DNA from: Plenodomus lindquistii
Taxonomy: Eukaryota > Ascomycota > Dothideomycetes > Pleosporales > Leptosphaeriaceae
Length of the DNA stretch: 64,000 bases
Direction: 5' to 3'
Assembly (NCBI GenBank): GCA_025504975.1
Contig: JANUWI010000021.1
Location: forward strand, 186,001-250,000
A program made the position numbers and the translations under genes. Below the pieces are notes generated by a model that saw only the letters and a list, made by a program, of their open reading frames with translations, ran no database searches and had not been told where the DNA came from. Shown in pieces: positions 11,947-23,358 of the stretch (the stretch's first letter is position 1; each line of letters opens with the position of its first letter).

Positions 11947-12525
11947 TCATGGCTGCAAGGTGGTGGTCAATGAAGTCCTCGACGTCGTCTTCAAGTTCCT
12001 TCGGTGGCTCCACCGTTCCCTTTCTGGCCTGCGCGACAGCGCGTCTGCAATCACATTTTTCTTGCCAGCAACGTGGCACACCTCCATTTCCCACATGTTC
12101 AAGAGCGCCAGCCAGCCAGTAATCATTGAACCTGGCAGATCCGAAGCGCTGCGGTTCAATTGGTCTACTAACGTGAGCGCGTCTGTTTCCACCACGAAAT
12201 GTACGCCGTAGATTCATGGCCGAACCCTTTTCAGAGCGAAGAGCATGGCCTGGCATTCGTGTTTGCCCAAGTCCGAGTTCGGCTCCGACTGTGACCAAAC
12301 CCCTAATTCAAACCGTGCTGGCTGTTGCCGCCCTTTGGAGTCCTCCTGCTGAAGGACTGCTCCCCAACCTTTCCTGTTGCCGTCCACTGAGATGATGATG
12401 CAGTGGCTCGTTGAAAATAATTGTGACAAACGCTGGCGCCGTTGATGAGCACTGCTTGAGGCGCTCCATCGCTTCGGCGGCGGCTTCGGACCTCTAGGAT
12501 TCTGCTTTTTTCCGAAGCAGATCAA
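11947..12525 (-). pseudogene. Retrotransposon RNase H domain
   Basis: Two adjoining pieces carry the RNase H1 acidic residues in order: SVDGNRKGWG (Asp), HECQAM (Glu), VETDALTLVDQL (Asp) and NVIADALSRRP (Asp). A TGA separates LKRVRP from IYGVHFVVETD, consistent with a TGG to TGA change at a conserved tryptophan. It lies directly between the reverse transcriptase and integrase, as in gypsy pol. Confidence 0.8.
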
Positions 12526-13440
12526 AGAGCGGCGAGGCTGTCAAGGCGAAGCCCACGATCCAGATGGGGTATTACACACAAATGCCCACAAACATCCGCA
12601 CCTCCTTCAGACTTTGAAAGGGGGCGATTCCACGATTTTCTGTACCTTCTTGTAGCCTGGATGGTGGCCTTTTTTTTCCACTGTATACCCAATAATGCCC
12701 GTAGAATCGTAACACCAATCTGACTTGGAAGCACCAGCCATTTGCAGGTTTCAAAGCACACGGTCTATGCTCATGATGTGTTCACCCATGAACCTTCAAA
12801 TCCTTGGTAGGACCAGCTCGCCTCCGTCATCCTCCCTTAGGCCTTTTACTGCAATATCATCCATGTAGGACATGCACTCTTAGGGAATGAGGTCCTAGAA
12901 CATCTTTGTTACAACCTTTACAAATTCTGCTACGGGTTTGGTGGTGCCATGGGCAGCGTACGTTGCTGTGCTAGGCTGTGGGTTGTAGTATAGAACGCCG
13001 TTAAAGCACGGGAGTTTTCGTGCAGGCTCACTTGGTCGTCTTCTGAGAAGAAGTCGATCGAGGAGACTACGTAGCAGCCCACGAATCCTTCGGAGAACTC
13101 ATCTGGATTGGGAGGCAGGTCGCATTGCGGACTGTGACGCCATTGATCTGTTGTGCGTTGTTGATAAGCCGGTAGCCCTATTGCTTTTTCTTCACTAGGA
13201 ACCACGAGTTGCTGTATGGGCTTTTGCTGGGTTCCAAAATCCCTTGTCAAGTCGCATCTGGATCATTTTGCTGACTTCATCCCGAAGCTTGCGTGGCACC
13301 AGAAAGTTCCCAGCATTCCACGTTTCGTGAGGCACGGTGATGGTTCGTACCGGTGGGACTACGTCTGCGTGTATCCTTCCAGATTCCTCAAAGTCGAAGC
13401 TTAGAGCGGCTTCTCCGCATAGAATAGCTTCGGTTAGCAT
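12522..13440 (-). pseudogene. Retrotransposon reverse transcriptase domain
   Basis: The N-terminal part (13195-13440) has AGNFLVPRKLRDEVSKMI, the part before RT motif 1. SSIDFFS near 13050 fits the first catalytic Asp motif. YMDD with its two Asp residues is at 12856-12867, inside CMSYMDDIAVKGLRED, followed by a stop. The thumb and connection reach about 12522. Frames change several times and stops interrupt, so it is a dead pol domain. Confidence 0.8.
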
Positions 13441-15036
13441 TTCTCGTTTCCTTGGTCATAGCCAGTCTGCAATCTTCATTTTTGCGAGTCATTCGCTGGT
13501 TACCCGTGAATCCCTTGGGAAAGTCGCCGTACGGTCCTCAATGTACTTCGGAAATTGGCGCCAGGATGGATCTGTGTTTGGCGGCTGTCGTTCACGCGCA
13601 CGCGCGTTCCAGTGGTGCCTTCCTTCCACGCGGTGGGGAACGACTTCGGAGTGATGAAATGGTTGAATCTTGCTATCCTTGGATTTGTACATGGTGTTGA
13701 CTTCGAACATCATCGGAAGGTCGTCTAGTCGGTTGTCCATCCCTGCCCACGTTTCCGAAGGGGTCCTTGTCTTCACCAGCCGTTGATCATGCCTTCGGGT
13801 CAGGGCCACAATGATCTCCTCCAGCACTCCTGCGCAAGCGCTGCCTACGTCAGTAACTTGCAGACCTGCCGAATCCTATACAGAAATCCGTCCTGTTTCC
13901 AAACCAGCCTGACAACTCCAATCTCCTTAATGTCAATAACCTGCTTCCACCGCAGCGCTGCGCGGTAGTCTTCTGCTAAGTCCTCCCCCACTCCCTCAGA
14001 AGGCTCCTTGGGTACCACCAAGTGCACAGTGTTAATACCGAAGCGGCTATGATCTTCCTGCAGATCCTTCGGGTTAAAGGCATAGGTTCTGCTGCCTATG
14101 CCCCCACCCCATTTCCCTCTTCCTCAGCACCTTCTCTCTTCCACCATGCCTTCGGAGCTCCCAAGCTCCCACTACCGCAATGAAGGTGCACGATTGCTTG
14201 CCATCCCTGGAGAACATTTTGCGGCACATCTTGCCGTCTCGTATCAAAGGATTCTCGTCCACCGTTAGCTGCAAGAAGCTGCGCTCATTGCATCTCCTTC
14301 GGCATGGACGCCATGGTTGAAACGGGTGCTGGCGCTGACTTCAGCTGGACTGTGTTCAATGCCGCACTTAAATCCAGCAGTGCTGGTAAACATTGAGAAT
14401 GAACTCTTACGTAGGCTCGCGGGCGATCCCTTTGGAGCTGTTCAACACCGTAGGGTCGGTCGTACTCTAGCCTGGTTGTTTCAGCCAAAGCCGCCTGCAA
14501 GTGAGAGAAAACTGGGTGAGGTGTCAACGGGGCAGCTTGCAGTCTCCCGATGCGGCTACGAGCATGCGGCCACTCCGGTCAGCCTCTACTTTTATAAAGT
14601 TAAGTATTGATGGGCCAGTGACTACATGACAGTCTGAAGGACAGTCGTGAGCTGTTCGCAGCATCTTGCAATGCGCATCCCTTGATTCCTCCAAAGGCAG
14701 TTTCTTGTGTCATGACTGTGTGGCAGCTCATATGACCGGGATGGTCTTCTGATGTTTTGGGCTGCGAGGTTTTAGCAAGTTCTCTACACCCTCCGGTGAG
14801 TAGCATTACTTGAAGAAACGCTTTCACACTTCGGTCATGTGTGTCAGGGCCTCTACCAGGGTCATAGACACGTCCGCGTTCATGGGGCTCGAAAGGATAT
14901 CGTCCGGCTCGCCCTCTAGGGCATCGGACGGCCGTTCGTTCTCGTTTTGGTCCTTCGGTTTCGGCGCTGCTGATGATTCAGGGTCATGGTCCCGGTCGCT
15001 TACGTTCATCATGTCGTCGCCAAAGTATACTCTCCT

Positions 15037-16913
15037 TCAGAAGAAGTAGTCGCTTGTCCTGTTCTGATCATTCCATCCCTCTGGCTTAGTGGTGCTTGTT
15101 CGGTTCTCGAAGCTGGCCACTGCACAAGAGGTTCGCGATGTGTCTGTAGCCTTGATAGAGTTCACCGCTACTGGTAAGTAAGCTTCATCGTTTCGGTACC
15201 TTGTAGTCTGAATACCTTGATTGTATTCATCAGTAGTCAGAATGCCGTCATCTTCAGCCCCGCCCAAGATTCCCATCAGTGACGCTGTGTTGGCTACAAG
15301 TCCGAAGGATCGATTTTCCTCCTGCACCAAGCAGTTCATTGCTTGGAGTGGGTTTGCTGTAGGTCTGCTTGTGTTCCGAAGCCGAGCGCTAATTTGTTCC
15401 ATGATGGCCGCGATCTGCACACCTCGTGGGCCTATCCTCGTAATTGGGCCTCCATCCATGTCTCTTCCTGTGCCCCATCGAACTCGCCTTGTATCATTGT
15501 CGGACCAGATCCAGCAGTTCTTCATGAGTCCTGCACGTTCCGGGCACTGTGCTACTCGGTGCTCAGGGCTGTTACAACCCATGCATCCTAGCGTTGGCCG
15601 AAGGTGGGGTTCTGTTCATATACGCCGCGCTGCTGCCCTAGCCTGTGTCCGAGATCGCTGGCTTGCATTGCCTCATTCTGGATCAGAGGTTTGCCAGAAT
15701 TTCGCCCTACTGGCTGCTGCCCGTTTTGGCGACTAGGGCCGGCAGCGGGCACGATGCTTCCGATCCGTAGGTCAATCCCCTGGGCTACTGAAAGGATCTT
15801 GAGAAGTCTCGCTCTTGTTCGTCATAGTCTAGCTTGATGTTGTTGATGCGCATAAGTATAATGCGATCAGCAAAGGCCGTTGACTTTTGCTTGAGAGGGC
15901 GGTGATCCTAGCGCCTGCTGTATCCCTCTTTGCCCTCTAGCCCTTGTGTGGGCTGATGCATGGCTTACGTCTCGGAAGGTTGCTGGCAGTGAGAGTTCTG
16001 GTGGCGCAAAGTATGGATACGAGCCTGCGGCAAGGTCATCGTCAGGCTTCCGTTCAACAATGAGCAGGGGGATTTTGTCCGTTCGGAAAGCAGGGTGGAA
16101 GCATGCAAGCTTATTGTCTGCTTGGGCACGGTCCTTAAGCAGCCTCTGAATCTTGTCATACTCGAAAGAGGCTGGCTTTTGTGCGTGACCTTGAACTTCT
16201 ACACCACTTCCCGAAACCGTTCTTTAATCAAGCCCTTTGCCAGGTAGAATCCCTCGAGTTCGGGCTGGACTGTACCTGCCCTCTCACGGCGTGCAAATCC
16301 TGGTCCAAAGGCATCAAGGCAGCTTTCCAGCAATATCTTCTTCATCTTTGGGTGCCAGCTAGCCACTCTCGAAGGGCGTTATCGATTTCCAGCCATTGCG
16401 CGGAGTCTCTGTCACGAGAACGTCTCCTCATGGCTACTCGCATGGCCTCCCTATCCTCGTTCTTCTCAGCTTGGGCAGATTTAGGCATGCTTTGCTCATT
16501 CACATCTTTTTGAATGCAGTCGCTGTAGACTAGCAGCATCTTAATGCGCTGCTTCTGATCCAGGTCAAAATAGGTCCGCCCTTTCTTGAATTGCTTCGAG
16601 GAGTTGCATGATATTGTCGCTAGCAAACTCGAGCTTCATGTCGTTAAAAGGCCCAACCTGGAGCTGGGTCTGCGAAGGCTTCATGATTATCTCCCGAATG
16701 ATTTGGGCCAGTTGCGTGACCTGGCTGTTGTCTGCTGCGGCTCGTAGGAGGATGTCCCGAGGAAGGAAAGGAGGTGAAACCTGGCATGCCTGATGCTACC
16801 GAAGGAGCGGGTGTGTTTGACGCTGCCAAAGGGGTGTCATTGCCAGGGACACTCTGGGTTCGGTCCCCTTGGGAGAAGTTTGCAGATTGAGAGTTGTCTG
16901 AGGAAGCTGCCAT
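15037..16913 (-). pseudogene. Retrotransposon gag with zinc knuckle
   Basis: An ATG at 16913 opens a Ser/Pro-rich N-terminus (MAASSDNSQSANFSQGD). Codon-like reading then changes frame (VTQLAQIIREIIMK, DNIMQLLEAIQERADLF). The C-terminal part carries a CX2CX4HX4C knuckle, CMGCNSPEHRVAQC, at 15544-15585. Such knuckles bind RNA in retrotransposon Gag. Multiple frameshifts make the gene non-functional. The exact start of gag is uncertain, because an upstream frame reaches 17239. Confidence 0.7.
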
Positions 16914-17460
16914 TGCTGCTGCTGCGTGTTAAGATGCTGAAAGCTGGTTGTATTTGAACTTGTGTGTTTGATCCTTCGCAGGTGTGCCCTTGCTCCGCTT
17001 TTTATACACGCGATTCTGCTCTGTTCCTTCGGTGCTGGAATAGTGGCGGTGTGAGTTTTCACAGTAACTTCGGCCCTTGCCGTTAGGTGATGTTGGTGGC
17101 TCTTCCTTATGGTGTCGCTATCCGAAGGGCGTCTAGCCTTCTCTGTCTGCCCTAACCTTTGCTTCATCCTGAAGACTCCCTCTTGATTGTGTCTGAAGGC
17201 CGCGGGCCTTTCCTCTGCTGCGGCCTTTGGTGTCGTCATGATTCGGGTATCGTAGAGTGCGCCGGCGCGTGATCTTTCTGTAGTAGTTTCAGATGCTGTC
17301 GCTTATCAGACTTGCCTTCTGAATGGTGCGCGTTTTGTGGCTGCAGGCCTGGTATCACACCGGCGTGTTGACGCGACGACTGTAGTATTCATCCGAAGCG
17401 CGGATGTTCAGCCGCCTTTATCTGCAGCCCCTTCCGAAAGCTGCGGCTGAAGAAGTTTAT

Positions 17461-17478
17461 GGTCCTCTTCGGGCGCCA
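17461..17478 (-). other. Primer binding site, tRNA-Lys-like
   Basis: On the - strand the sequence is TGGCGCCCGAAGAGGACC. It starts with the TGG that pairs with the CCA end of a tRNA, and its first ten bases match the lysine-type primer binding site class. It is separated by two bases from ...ACAACA, a plausible LTR end, and lies just before gag, where a PBS belongs. Confidence 0.7.
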
Positions 17479-17480
17479 GT

Positions 17481-17760
17481 TGTTGTGATGAGGGTTGCTC
17501 CATGACACTGCTGGCTGAAAGGCCGTTGAGGGTGGCACATTGAGTGAGGAGGTTGTTGTTGTTCCGGCCTCCCCGAAGGCCTAGCCTTGGCCCCCGGCCC
17601 CTTGCATTCGTCGAAGAGCTAGGGCTCGGCCAATCAGCTGCTGTCTTAGGCGCCAAGCCTCGCGACCGCGTCTGCCTAGCCTCTAGCTTCAACCTCAACG
17701 AACGTGACCCTCATCGCCAACCTCAACGCCACCCTCATCCCCAACTTCAACGCCAAATTC
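17481..17760 (-). repeat. Candidate 5' LTR, right limit uncertain
   Basis: The sequence adjoining the primer binding site ends on the - strand in ...CATCACAACA, a CA terminus as expected for an LTR. The other end cannot be fixed because no second copy was found to align with. The distal part holds short imperfect tandem repeats (CCTCATCGCCAACCTCAACG-like) at about 17690-17760. The given right limit is arbitrary. Confidence 0.4.
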
Positions 17761-18182
17761 GACCTTGGCCACCAACCGCGCTGTCTGGCGCGCGCCTCAC
17801 GCGTTGCCTCTTGCAGCACAAAGACACGCTCCCCTCCCTCCGGATCGCGCCCTCCGCCCCCGCTCCGCTCGTTGCGCGTATCGAGTATCCGACGTAGCCC
17901 ACCATCCTCGTGGATTCCATTGAGGCCCCTGGCGGTAAAGGTAGACGGCCGTCGCCCGAGCTTCGTTCTGTCTACCGGCTGCCGTCCGCGGGGTGGGCTC
18001 TCGCTCGGTGCTGCGTGCGCGTACCCAGTGCGAGCGACGGTCGTGGCGAGCAACACAGAGTCAAGGCTGCTCCCCAAAAGCCTGGGCGGGCGGGTTCCCT
18101 TGGGCGTCGGCGTCGAACAGCCGTCACTACTGCTGCGCCAAGGGGGATACGGTCAGTATTAGTGTACTCTTGAATAGCTAAT
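17761..18182. other. GC-rich upstream region of coiled-coil gene
   Basis: GC-rich DNA without a supported gene; frames on both strands are open mainly because of the high GC content. It directly precedes the ATG at 18183 and probably contains its promoter, with the retroelement inserted just upstream. Confidence 0.4.
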
Positions 18183-19852
18183 ATGAACTTGAATCTTCAT
18201 GTCAACGCGCTTGCCTATGCTGCTTCCAACCCACCTGCCAACGACCCTCTATCGCCATGCATTTGCTCCCTCGTCTACCGGTGTGATGACGCCAAGCTCG
18301 CAACCCTGCTTCTTGTCCTCAGGCTGCCCACAGCCCACGGCACCACAGACTCGGAGTTTGTGCTGCAGTATGATGGCGACAACCTGGTGCCTTTCCACGT
18401 CAAGCTCGTGACTGGCAAAGGGCGGCTGGAGCAACCGATGCTCGATCAGCTCGTGCCGCTGAAGGGCAAGGGCAAGAAGCGCCTCGATGTCAAGACGCTC
18501 CAGCTGTCAGTCAAGCAGCTGCCCCCCGTCTGGTGTCCAGCGGACGTTCCAGCAGTCAGCCCCAAGCCGGGCTGTGAGCTCGCGCTCCAATGCATGGTGG
18601 GGCTTGCCAAAGCAACGAGGGTCGAAGTAGTATTCGACTTCAACCAGCTGCACCAGCACCACCACGGCTCGTTCAAGGCGTTCAGCAAGGCAGCCAGGGG
18701 CTTGTCTGGCTACCCTGTTGAAGCGTCACTTCTTGATCGCGGGCTGAAAAAGGCAAGCTGGCAGGTGTTTGCGCCCATGGAAATGGCTGGGGCGCCGCCT
18801 GCGTACGAGGACTCACGCGCACGGAAGCGCCCAAGGCAAGGTCAGTCTCCAGCAGCCTCACTCTTCCTCATGGTCTGACCCACGCAAAAGATAGCAGCAC
18901 GCCTCCTCCGGCCAGGTGCTGGACTCCCACGACGCCCACGGCCGAATCGTTCACGTCCGACAAGACCGTACCCGTCAGTCCCGAGACCGAAGCTGCCGCA
19001 TTGCGACACGCACAACCCCAATACCAGACCAATGTCATCTACAAAATCATGAAGAAGGAAATGGCTGCCCAGTTGGAGAGGCTCAACGCTTCACAGGCCG
19101 AGGCAATCGAAGCCGCAGTCAGCAAACGCGTCGATGCGTATTTGAACGGGCCATTGCATGCGGAGAGAGTCGATGCGGCAGTGGATCGACGAGTCGACGC
19201 GGCCGTGAAAGCTCGTCTTCCACGTGCCGTACAAGACCTGCTCGTTCACACAAAGTGGCCCACCTCGCCTACCAAATACTCTACCTACGATGCTCGCGGC
19301 AATCGTTATCGCAAGCTACCACCCTTGTCACCAATAGGCAAGATGTTCCTCCCATATCTGCGCACCCACCTTACCAATCAGCTACGGCTTTCCCAGCGGC
19401 GCCAAATCCAGCGCTTCGAGAAGCAGGTTCATGCAGCGTTCCACGAAGTCCAAACGGAAGCCGATGAGAACCGTGCCCGCGAGCAATTTGAGTGGGAGGA
19501 GGAGAGGGACAACCACCGCAGCGATTACCTGCAGATACAAGTCGACACCACCAACGAACTCCGGAGCCAGTGCGACCAGATGCTCGAGGAGGGCAAAAGG
19601 ATCTGTGACGAACTCGGCGAAAAGCTCAGCGAAGAACTCAATGACCAAGTGCTGGGCCTCGTCGACAAGATCAACAAGCTGAACAAATACTCCCTGAGGA
19701 AGCTGGTAGCCGCCGAGATCCGCAAACTGCCCGATCAGCAGCGGAGGAAGAAGGGTATACCCAAGGGCTTCGGCAGGAATTTGTTGACGCATCCGGATCC
19801 GAAGCTGTTGATGAGGCAGGTGGTTCAAGACAGCGAGTGGGAGGATGTTTGA
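18183..19852 (+). CDS. Two-exon coiled-coil protein, unknown function
   Basis: Exons 18183-18840 and 18891-19852 are joined by a 50-nt intron with donor AAG|GTCAGT, a CTGAC branch site at 18875 and an AAAAG acceptor, giving 539 residues. The join is supported because the frame continues smoothly as SSTPPPARCWTPTTPTAESF into the second exon; the nearby TAG and CAG acceptors break the frame. The N-terminal 200 residues look globular (LLVLRLPTAHGTTDSEFVLQ, then a basic KGKGKKRLD). The second half is charged and helical (FEWEEERDNHRSDYLQIQ, DQMLEEGKRICDELGEKLS), typical of a coiled coil, and the end is basic. No catalytic motif is recognised. The protein looks intact although it adjoins a dead retroelement. 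Similar unclassified genes exist in fungal accessory regions; family membership is not claimed. Confidence 0.7.
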
Positions 19853-20127
19853 TTGAGTGTGTTTATGTTGGATTACGAAGTCACGACAGTGTTTTTGCAT
19901 AGCATGTTCGCATTTGTTAACATGAATATCAGATCAATCATAACCTATCACGTGGTTCGACCAGTGCCTCATTATGGACATGGCCATAACCTCGCAGAAG
20001 GCATCAACCGGGAAGTCTTCTCATCAACACACAAGACACGTCACGCGGTATTCACAAGTGCACGACATGCGTAACAGCGACGGTCGCAATGACTACGTCC
20101 TGAACTGCTCTGAAGGGTGGTCAGTCC
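19853..20127. other. Intergenic
   Basis: 3' flank of the coiled-coil gene; no gene seen. Confidence 0.5.
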
Positions 20128-21300
20128 TTAATACTCCAGCCTTGCACCTACGCCTACACCTTCCTTGACGTCTGCTTCGCCATTGCCGACCTTCACAAGA
20201 CTGTGCAGTAGCAGACCGATGGTGTGACCCATCAGATAGTCTCCAAGCCCTGTGGACACACGTCTGGCGTTTATATTAAGACGCACATCTTGACGCCATC
20301 GTGCGACAACGTTCCAAGGATCGAACGGCCATGCTCTGCTGAAAACCTCTCCTTCCACATCCTCACCTCCAAGGCTCAAGTCCCTGAAGGCTATCGCGCA
20401 TTCAATCAACCTTTCGACGTTGAAGACACGACGTAAGTCTTGGACTCGCTCAGTGCGTTCTATGAGACCTTTGTCCCACTCGATCTTGGTCAACGTATGG
20501 TTTGCGAGGGAAGCTGCTGCCTTTGCCAGATTCTCCCAGCTTGATCCGCGGCGATCATCTATGTGTTTCGGTATTTTGTTCAAGTTTTTCCACCCTGCCA
20601 GCTACAAAAGGTCACTACGAAGATACTTGTGCAAGATGCTATACACAGTCTTGCACTAAAGAGCGCCGGCGATACAAGACTCTAACACCGATGCAGCAAC
20701 TCGTCTGTTAGTGTCTTCTGTGAGGTCTCGCCTTCAGTGGTCCTCAAGGAGGAAGTGGATGCACATATGGCGTGCGGCCGGTAATCTCACTCCTTTAGGT
20801 GAAGCTGAAAGTTGTATCAAAGGCCCCAGGACTTGCCGTAGCCGGGGCATGAAGACAACTTATATGGGTAAGCCTGTACATATTCGGAGGGAGGTTAACA
20901 TCTGCAGGCCACGGATGGAATGTAACGCACTGCGGTGCATGCGTCTTTGAATCTGCCTCCTGAGCAGTCCATCCGTTGGAGTATCCAGAATGGTAATCGC
21001 GATTACCTGTCGCGCACGTCCGAAACCTCGACCCAGTTCCTCGGTTTCTAGTACGCTTCTGATATTGTCGACGGAGGCTACCGCAATAACATGATAGGCT
21101 ACCATCACGTATACCACGCTTGTCGTCCCAAGTAATACATACTTTTTTGCCGCTGTCTCTGCACCGAATACATATATAGTATAGTCGGCCGCCGTTTCCG
21201 TTCTAATTGGATGGCCTTGTGGTAAGGCGGCCCGGAGAAGTTGTTAAGCTGCAGTAGCGACAACGAGGCTGAGAAAGAGGATGTTGGGGTTGTAACGGCC
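20128..21300 (-). pseudogene. Decayed gene with a membrane segment
   Basis: On the - strand 20128-20600 reads without interruption (WENLAKAAASLANHTLTKIE, later YLMGHTIGLLLHSLVKVG) but lacks an ATG, so it can only be a terminal exon or a relic. Further upstream, 20860-21240 reads TAADYTIYVFGAETAAKKYV followed by a hydrophobic helix (VLLGTTSVVYVMVAYHVIAV) and LETEELGRGFGRARQ. A TAA interrupts near 21246. The 20640-20860 part has stops in every frame. I do not recognise the protein. It could alternatively be a multi-exon gene whose introns I cannot place. Confidence 0.35.
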
Positions 21301-22305
21301 GACCAAGGGCTATTAGGATCTCAGACACTGGGACGTCTGGACTCCAAAGTAGCGATGCCGCAGATTAGCGCTTTAGATACTAGCCAAAATACGTAGAAGG
21401 CCCAGGCCCCAAAGACTCAACTCGCAAGGTTTTGGTTATATTTCAACTTTCGCTATGTTCTGCCGTTGACACCAAGCTAGTGTTGGTTGTGATGATCGTC
21501 TTAACTAGTGTTTAGGTGTGCTATTTTCAAGAATGTGTTTCTTACCGCGCTGTTCAATCGCGACTGCGGTGGCGAGCGACAGCTTAGATGGCGCAAAATA
21601 GATTGGACGGGTACACTCAGCCTGTAAAAGCCGGCATAGGGGAGAGTTATTGCACGATTAAAGGCAAATACCCTTGCCGGGCTTCTAGTACAGTAAAAGC
21701 CTTGCTCACCTCTGAACAAGCGCATCATCCCCTAGGAATCCATAGAATGGCCATATCAAACTAAAAGGCTTCTGCAAACGTGATGTGAAGACACTGCGTA
21801 GCGTCGGCTGGCTCTCATGCTTGAAGGTTTTGTATAGGAATTACACGTAGACAAGATACTATCTTCTTACTACGCGAACTTAGTAGCGTTGAACTAAAAG
21901 TAATAGGGCATGTGTACAACCGTCTAGGCGTTTGTCGTAGTAGCAAAGCAATGTGTGGTTAACGGTAGGAATTTGTGTAAAGAAAAACTAGATATGCTAC
22001 GAGATAGCCTACGGGAGGCGACGTCTGACTAGGGACAGACGGCATTTACTACTTGCGTAGGACTAAGGGTATTTACTAAACATAATCGTGATACGCGTTA
22101 ATACGCAATCACATACTACAGTCGCTAATGTTAAATTAGACGTGCTGCAACCTACACACTAAACAAAAATCTACCACACAACAGGTATGAGACAAAAGGA
22201 AAGGGGCCATGAGGACACAGGTGCCGTCGTAGAATTCATAGTCGCGTCTTGTTGCTATGTGCCGCTTTCTGCCGTCTGTACTAACAAAATTCCATTCGCA
22301 CCTCC
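21301..22305. other. Intergenic, no supported gene
   Basis: No long reading frame, no repeat and no RNA gene seen. Base composition is ordinary, slightly AT-rich. Confidence 0.5.
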
Positions 22306-23358
22306 TTAACTTGCTGACCCGTCGGCTTCGTAGGTAGCGCGCTTTTCTTGCAGTGCCGCTTCAGTGCGGACTAGTTGACCTTGCGGGGTTGATTTGACAG
22401 CAGCGCCGGATAGGTTCCCTGCTGTACCGGGCACTGAGTCGCTTGTTTGCGTTTCGGTGGACGCTGGGCGGGAGAGTGAACGAGGGCGCTTTTGCCTTGG
22501 AGAGCAAGAATCCTCCACGTCCTACAAGTGGATATTAGTCAAGCTGGTCTCAGAAATGCGGTTCAATTCCACTATTCGTACCAGTAGGCGCTTACTACTC
22601 TCCAGCGCTGGAGCGCAACTTGTCGAAGGAGAGCGAGATGAAGTGTTTTGATCGCTCGAGTCGTTGTAATTGTCTGGTTTTGCAGGGACTGGGTCTTCAG
22701 CGGCTGAGTCTTGATGGCTTTTTGATCGAACATCGGTACTTGGCACGGGCACAAAAGGAACCGTCGAAGGTGGCCTTGTCCCATCGTTGTCAACCTGTGA
22801 TGCGTTCAGTCTGGGTTGACTAAGTGCTGAAGCTGATGCCACTGAAGGCTCAGCAGAAGTTGGAGTGGCGTTCACTGCTGGTCGTTTTCCCCGCCGCCGG
22901 GTGGGAATGAATGGATTTTCGGCAAGTTTCTTTGCAAATGCCTCCTCCATCGCCCGCCTTACTTGATCGCCAGTACTCTCAACCTGTGATGCGTTGAGTC
23001 CGGTTTGAGCAAGTGCTGAAGTTGATGCGACTGAAGGTTCAGCAGAAGTTGGAGTGGCGTTCACTGCTGGTCGTTTTCCCCGTCGCCGGGTGGGAATGAA
23101 TGGATTTTCGGCAAGTTTCTTTGCAAATGCCTCCTCCAGCGCCCGCCTTACTTGGTCGCCAGTACTCTCAACCTGTGATGCATTGAGTCCGGTTTGAGCA
23201 AGTGCTGAAGTTGATGCGACTGAAGGTTCAGCAGAAGTTGGGGTTGCATCTATATCCGATTGACGTCCGCGTCGCTGGGTGGGAATGAATGGGTTTTCGG
23301 CACGCTTCTTTGCTAATGCCTCTTCAAACTCCCGCCTTATCTGGTCACCAGTACTCAT
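22306..23358 (-). CDS. Triple 63-residue-repeat protein, unknown function
   Basis: Exon 1 is 23358-22582 and exon 2 is 22521-22306, joined by a 60-nt intron (donor CTG|GTACGA, branch TTGACTAAT, acceptor TTGTAG), giving 330 residues. The start is the ATG at 23358; the frame is open further upstream but contains no other ATG. Residues 2-190 are three tandem repeats of 63 residues, each with STGDQVRRALEEAFAKKLAE, then NPFIPTRRRGKRPA and a Ser/Thr/Ala-rich linker ending LNASQVE. The predicted picture is an amphipathic helix followed by a basic patch, repeated. The tail is Ser/Pro-rich and ends with a basic stretch (PRQKRPRSLSRP). No signal peptide is visible. Repeats 2 and 3 are nearly identical. 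A nuclear role is possible from the basic patches but unproven. Confidence 0.7.
22789..23355 (-). repeat. Three 189-bp coding tandem repeats
   Basis: Three in-frame 189-bp units encode the 63-residue repeats of the gene at 22306-23358. Units 2 and 3 differ at only a few positions; unit 1 is more diverged after the helix (RQSDIDATPT instead of KRPAVNATPT). Confidence 0.9.

Larger units (their letters stand above)
10600..17480 (-). mobile_element. Degenerate Ty3/gypsy-type LTR retrotransposon body
   Basis: Reading right to left the order is primer binding site (17461-17478), gag with a CCHC knuckle (15544-15585), reverse transcriptase with YMDD (12856-12867), RNase H (11947-12525) and integrase (10621-11501). 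RT-RNase H-integrase order defines the Ty3/gypsy superfamily. Reading frames are cut by stops and frameshifts throughout, so the copy cannot encode working proteins. The GC content stays ordinary, unlike 1-5560, so this copy escaped heavy RIP. Only one LTR candidate is visible, at the 5' (high-coordinate) side. The low-coordinate end abuts the decayed proline-rich gene. Confidence 0.85.

Noticed and set aside
22789..23355. Regular spacing resembling a CRISPR-like array
   Set aside because: The units are 189 bp, coding and in frame, in a eukaryotic gene with an intron.
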